Assembly: GCA_050789255.1 (NCBI GenBank)
Contig: JBOZRQ010000016.1
Location: 1 to 64,000, forward strand
DNA: 64,000 nucleotides
Direction of reading: 5' to 3'
Origin: JBOZRQ01 sp050789255
GTDB taxonomy: Bacteria; Bacillota; Sulfobacillia; Symbiobacteriales; Symbiobacteriaceae
A program made the translations under genes and the position numbers. A model generated the notes under the pieces. The model ran no database searches, had not been told where the DNA came from, and saw nothing but the letters and a program-made list of their open reading frames with translations. Shown piece by piece: positions 63,058 through 64,000 of the stretch (its first letter is position 1; each line of letters opens with the position of its first letter).

Positions 63058-64000
63058 CCGCTCGCTGATCGGGCTGGGCGTGATGATGAGCCTGGCCCAA
63101 CTCTTTCAGCCCGGGCTGCAAATTATTTTCCGCAACGGGATGAACGCCGCGTGGCTGGCGGCCCTGCTGGGAGGGTTCTTCTCCACGCTGGTGCTGCTGC
63201 CCATGGCCGTGTCCCTGAAGCGGTTGCCGGGCGGCAGTCTCGTCGACCTGGCGCAGGCCGCTGTGGGCCGAGCGGGGGCCATGGCCGTGGCCACCGTTCT
63301 GAGCGCCATCTTCTGCTTCGTGTCCGGCCTGTTCGTGCGGGAGACCTCGGAGATGGCCATCTCTGCGGTCTTCCCCCACACACCGCAAACGTTCGCCACC
63401 ACCACCTTGCTCTTGGGCGCCGTATACGTGGCATGGGGCGACGGGTCGTCGGTGGTCCGGCTGGGGCGTCTGATTCTGCCCGCCCTCGTGATCTCCGTTG
63501 GGCTCATTATGGTGGGATCGATGGGATGGGGCGAGTGGAAATACCTGCTCCCCCTGTGGGGACCCGGCCTGCCCACGCTGCTGGCCACCACGCCCCAGAA
63601 CGCATCCTTCTTCGCCCCGGCTGCGGTTCTCGCCGTTCTGGCCGGCGATGTCAGCGACCGCACCTCCCTGGTGCGGGTCTTCGTCCTCACCCCGCTGATC
63701 AGCGGTCTGGCTCTGGCCGTGGTCAAACTGATTCTTTCAGTGGTCTTCTCGTACCCGGTGGGCCTGAATATCGCCATGCCCCTGCACATGGCTGCCAGGC
63801 TGGTGGTAGGCGGCCGTTTCTTTGAGCGGCTGGAGGGGGTTTGGGTCTTCATGTGGGTCCTGGGGATCACCGTTTTGCTCGGGGCGCTGTTGCATGCGGC
63901 CGCCGCCACCTTCTCCCGTGCCTTCTCAATGGAGCGCCACCGCACCGCACTCTTTCCGCTGGCCACCGTCACCCTCACGGTCGCGTTCTTTCCGCCTGAC
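63029..64000 (+). CDS. spore germination permease subunit B (GerAB family), partial
   Basis: Runs off the window (324 codons present). SRSLIGLGVMMSLAQLFQPG, FRNGMNAAWLAALLGGFFST and further helices to FFPPD, an amino-acid-permease-like topology of GerAB. GTG 63029 lies after AGGGG and overlaps gerAA. Expected to bind the germinant. Confidence 0.82.
   Translation, partial: MPRTAFSFGSRSLIGLGVMMSLAQLFQPGLQIIFRNGMNAAWLAALLGGFFSTLVLLPMAVSLKRLPGGSLVDLAQAAVGRAGAMAVATVLSAIFCFVSGLFVRETSEMAISAVFPHTPQTFATTTLLLGAVYVAWGDGSSVVRLGRLILPALVISVGLIMVGSMGWGEWKYLLPLWGPGLPTLLATTPQNASFFAPAAVLAVLAGDVSDRTSLVRVFVLTPLISGLALAVVKLILSVVFSYPVGLNIAMPLHMAARLVVGGRFFERLEGVWVFMWVLGITVLLGALLHAAAATFSRAFSMERHRTALFPLATVTLTVAFFPPD

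Noticed and set aside
62996..63978. Minus-strand frames near the window end
   Set aside because: Antisense to gerAB, which has the permease pattern and runs off the window.

Overview
The window reads as chromosome of a high-GC, endospore-forming Firmicute. Sporulation and germination genes (spoIVA, ytaF, gerA-type receptors), Gram-positive lipoprotein genes, strong AGGAGG-type ribosome binding sites, frequent GTG/TTG starts and very GC-rich coding sequence together fit a Symbiobacterium-like organism. That assignment is inference from gene content; no 16S rRNA, tRNA or CRISPR was seen.

Region 1 (1-7250) is accessory and decayed: a broken RHS/polymorphic-toxin tail with a small membrane protein behind it, a ComJ-like nuclease inhibitor, a frameshifted copper nitrite reductase remnant, two inverted 61-bp repeats, a BNR-propeller lipoprotein and several orphan proteins. 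The same inverted pair of 61-bp repeats recurs near 32.3-32.5 kb.

Region 2 (7.3-11.6 kb) is a leftward operon metX-hom-lysC behind a consensus promoter and a SAM-I (S-box) riboswitch with a visible terminator/antiterminator. Region 3 (11.6-31.9 kb) is mostly core: GNAT, an orphan Rieske protein, spoIVA, ytaF, an O-antigen-ligase-like protein, gpsA, plsY, der, a DUF512 radical-SAM protein, a DUF1614 protein, a large GT2 glycosyltransferase, type 2 IPP isomerase (fni) and topB. Region 4 (32.5-38 kb) has a leftward group aroH-cmk-plsC-S1 protein followed by a divergent UMP kinase paralogue and a WYL-type regulator. Region 5 (38-46 kb) holds WrbA, a HI0933-type flavoprotein, two PLP enzymes and a propeller lipoprotein.

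Region 6 (45.9-51.5 kb) is the most striking: a single leftward run recA-recX-mre11/sbcD-like nuclease-rad50 N-half-Nudix-coiled coil-rad50 C-half. The Rad50/SbcC ATPase is divided into two genes at its zinc hook, and the genes overlap or abut by a few bases from recA onward.

Region 7 (51.8-64 kb) contains a pair of coiled-coil proteins, TspO, an SDR, a DEAD-box helicase, a glycolytic run ROK regulator-gap-mgsA-fba with two matching 16-17 bp operators, then a decayed gerA operon followed by an intact gerAA and a gerAB that runs off the window end.
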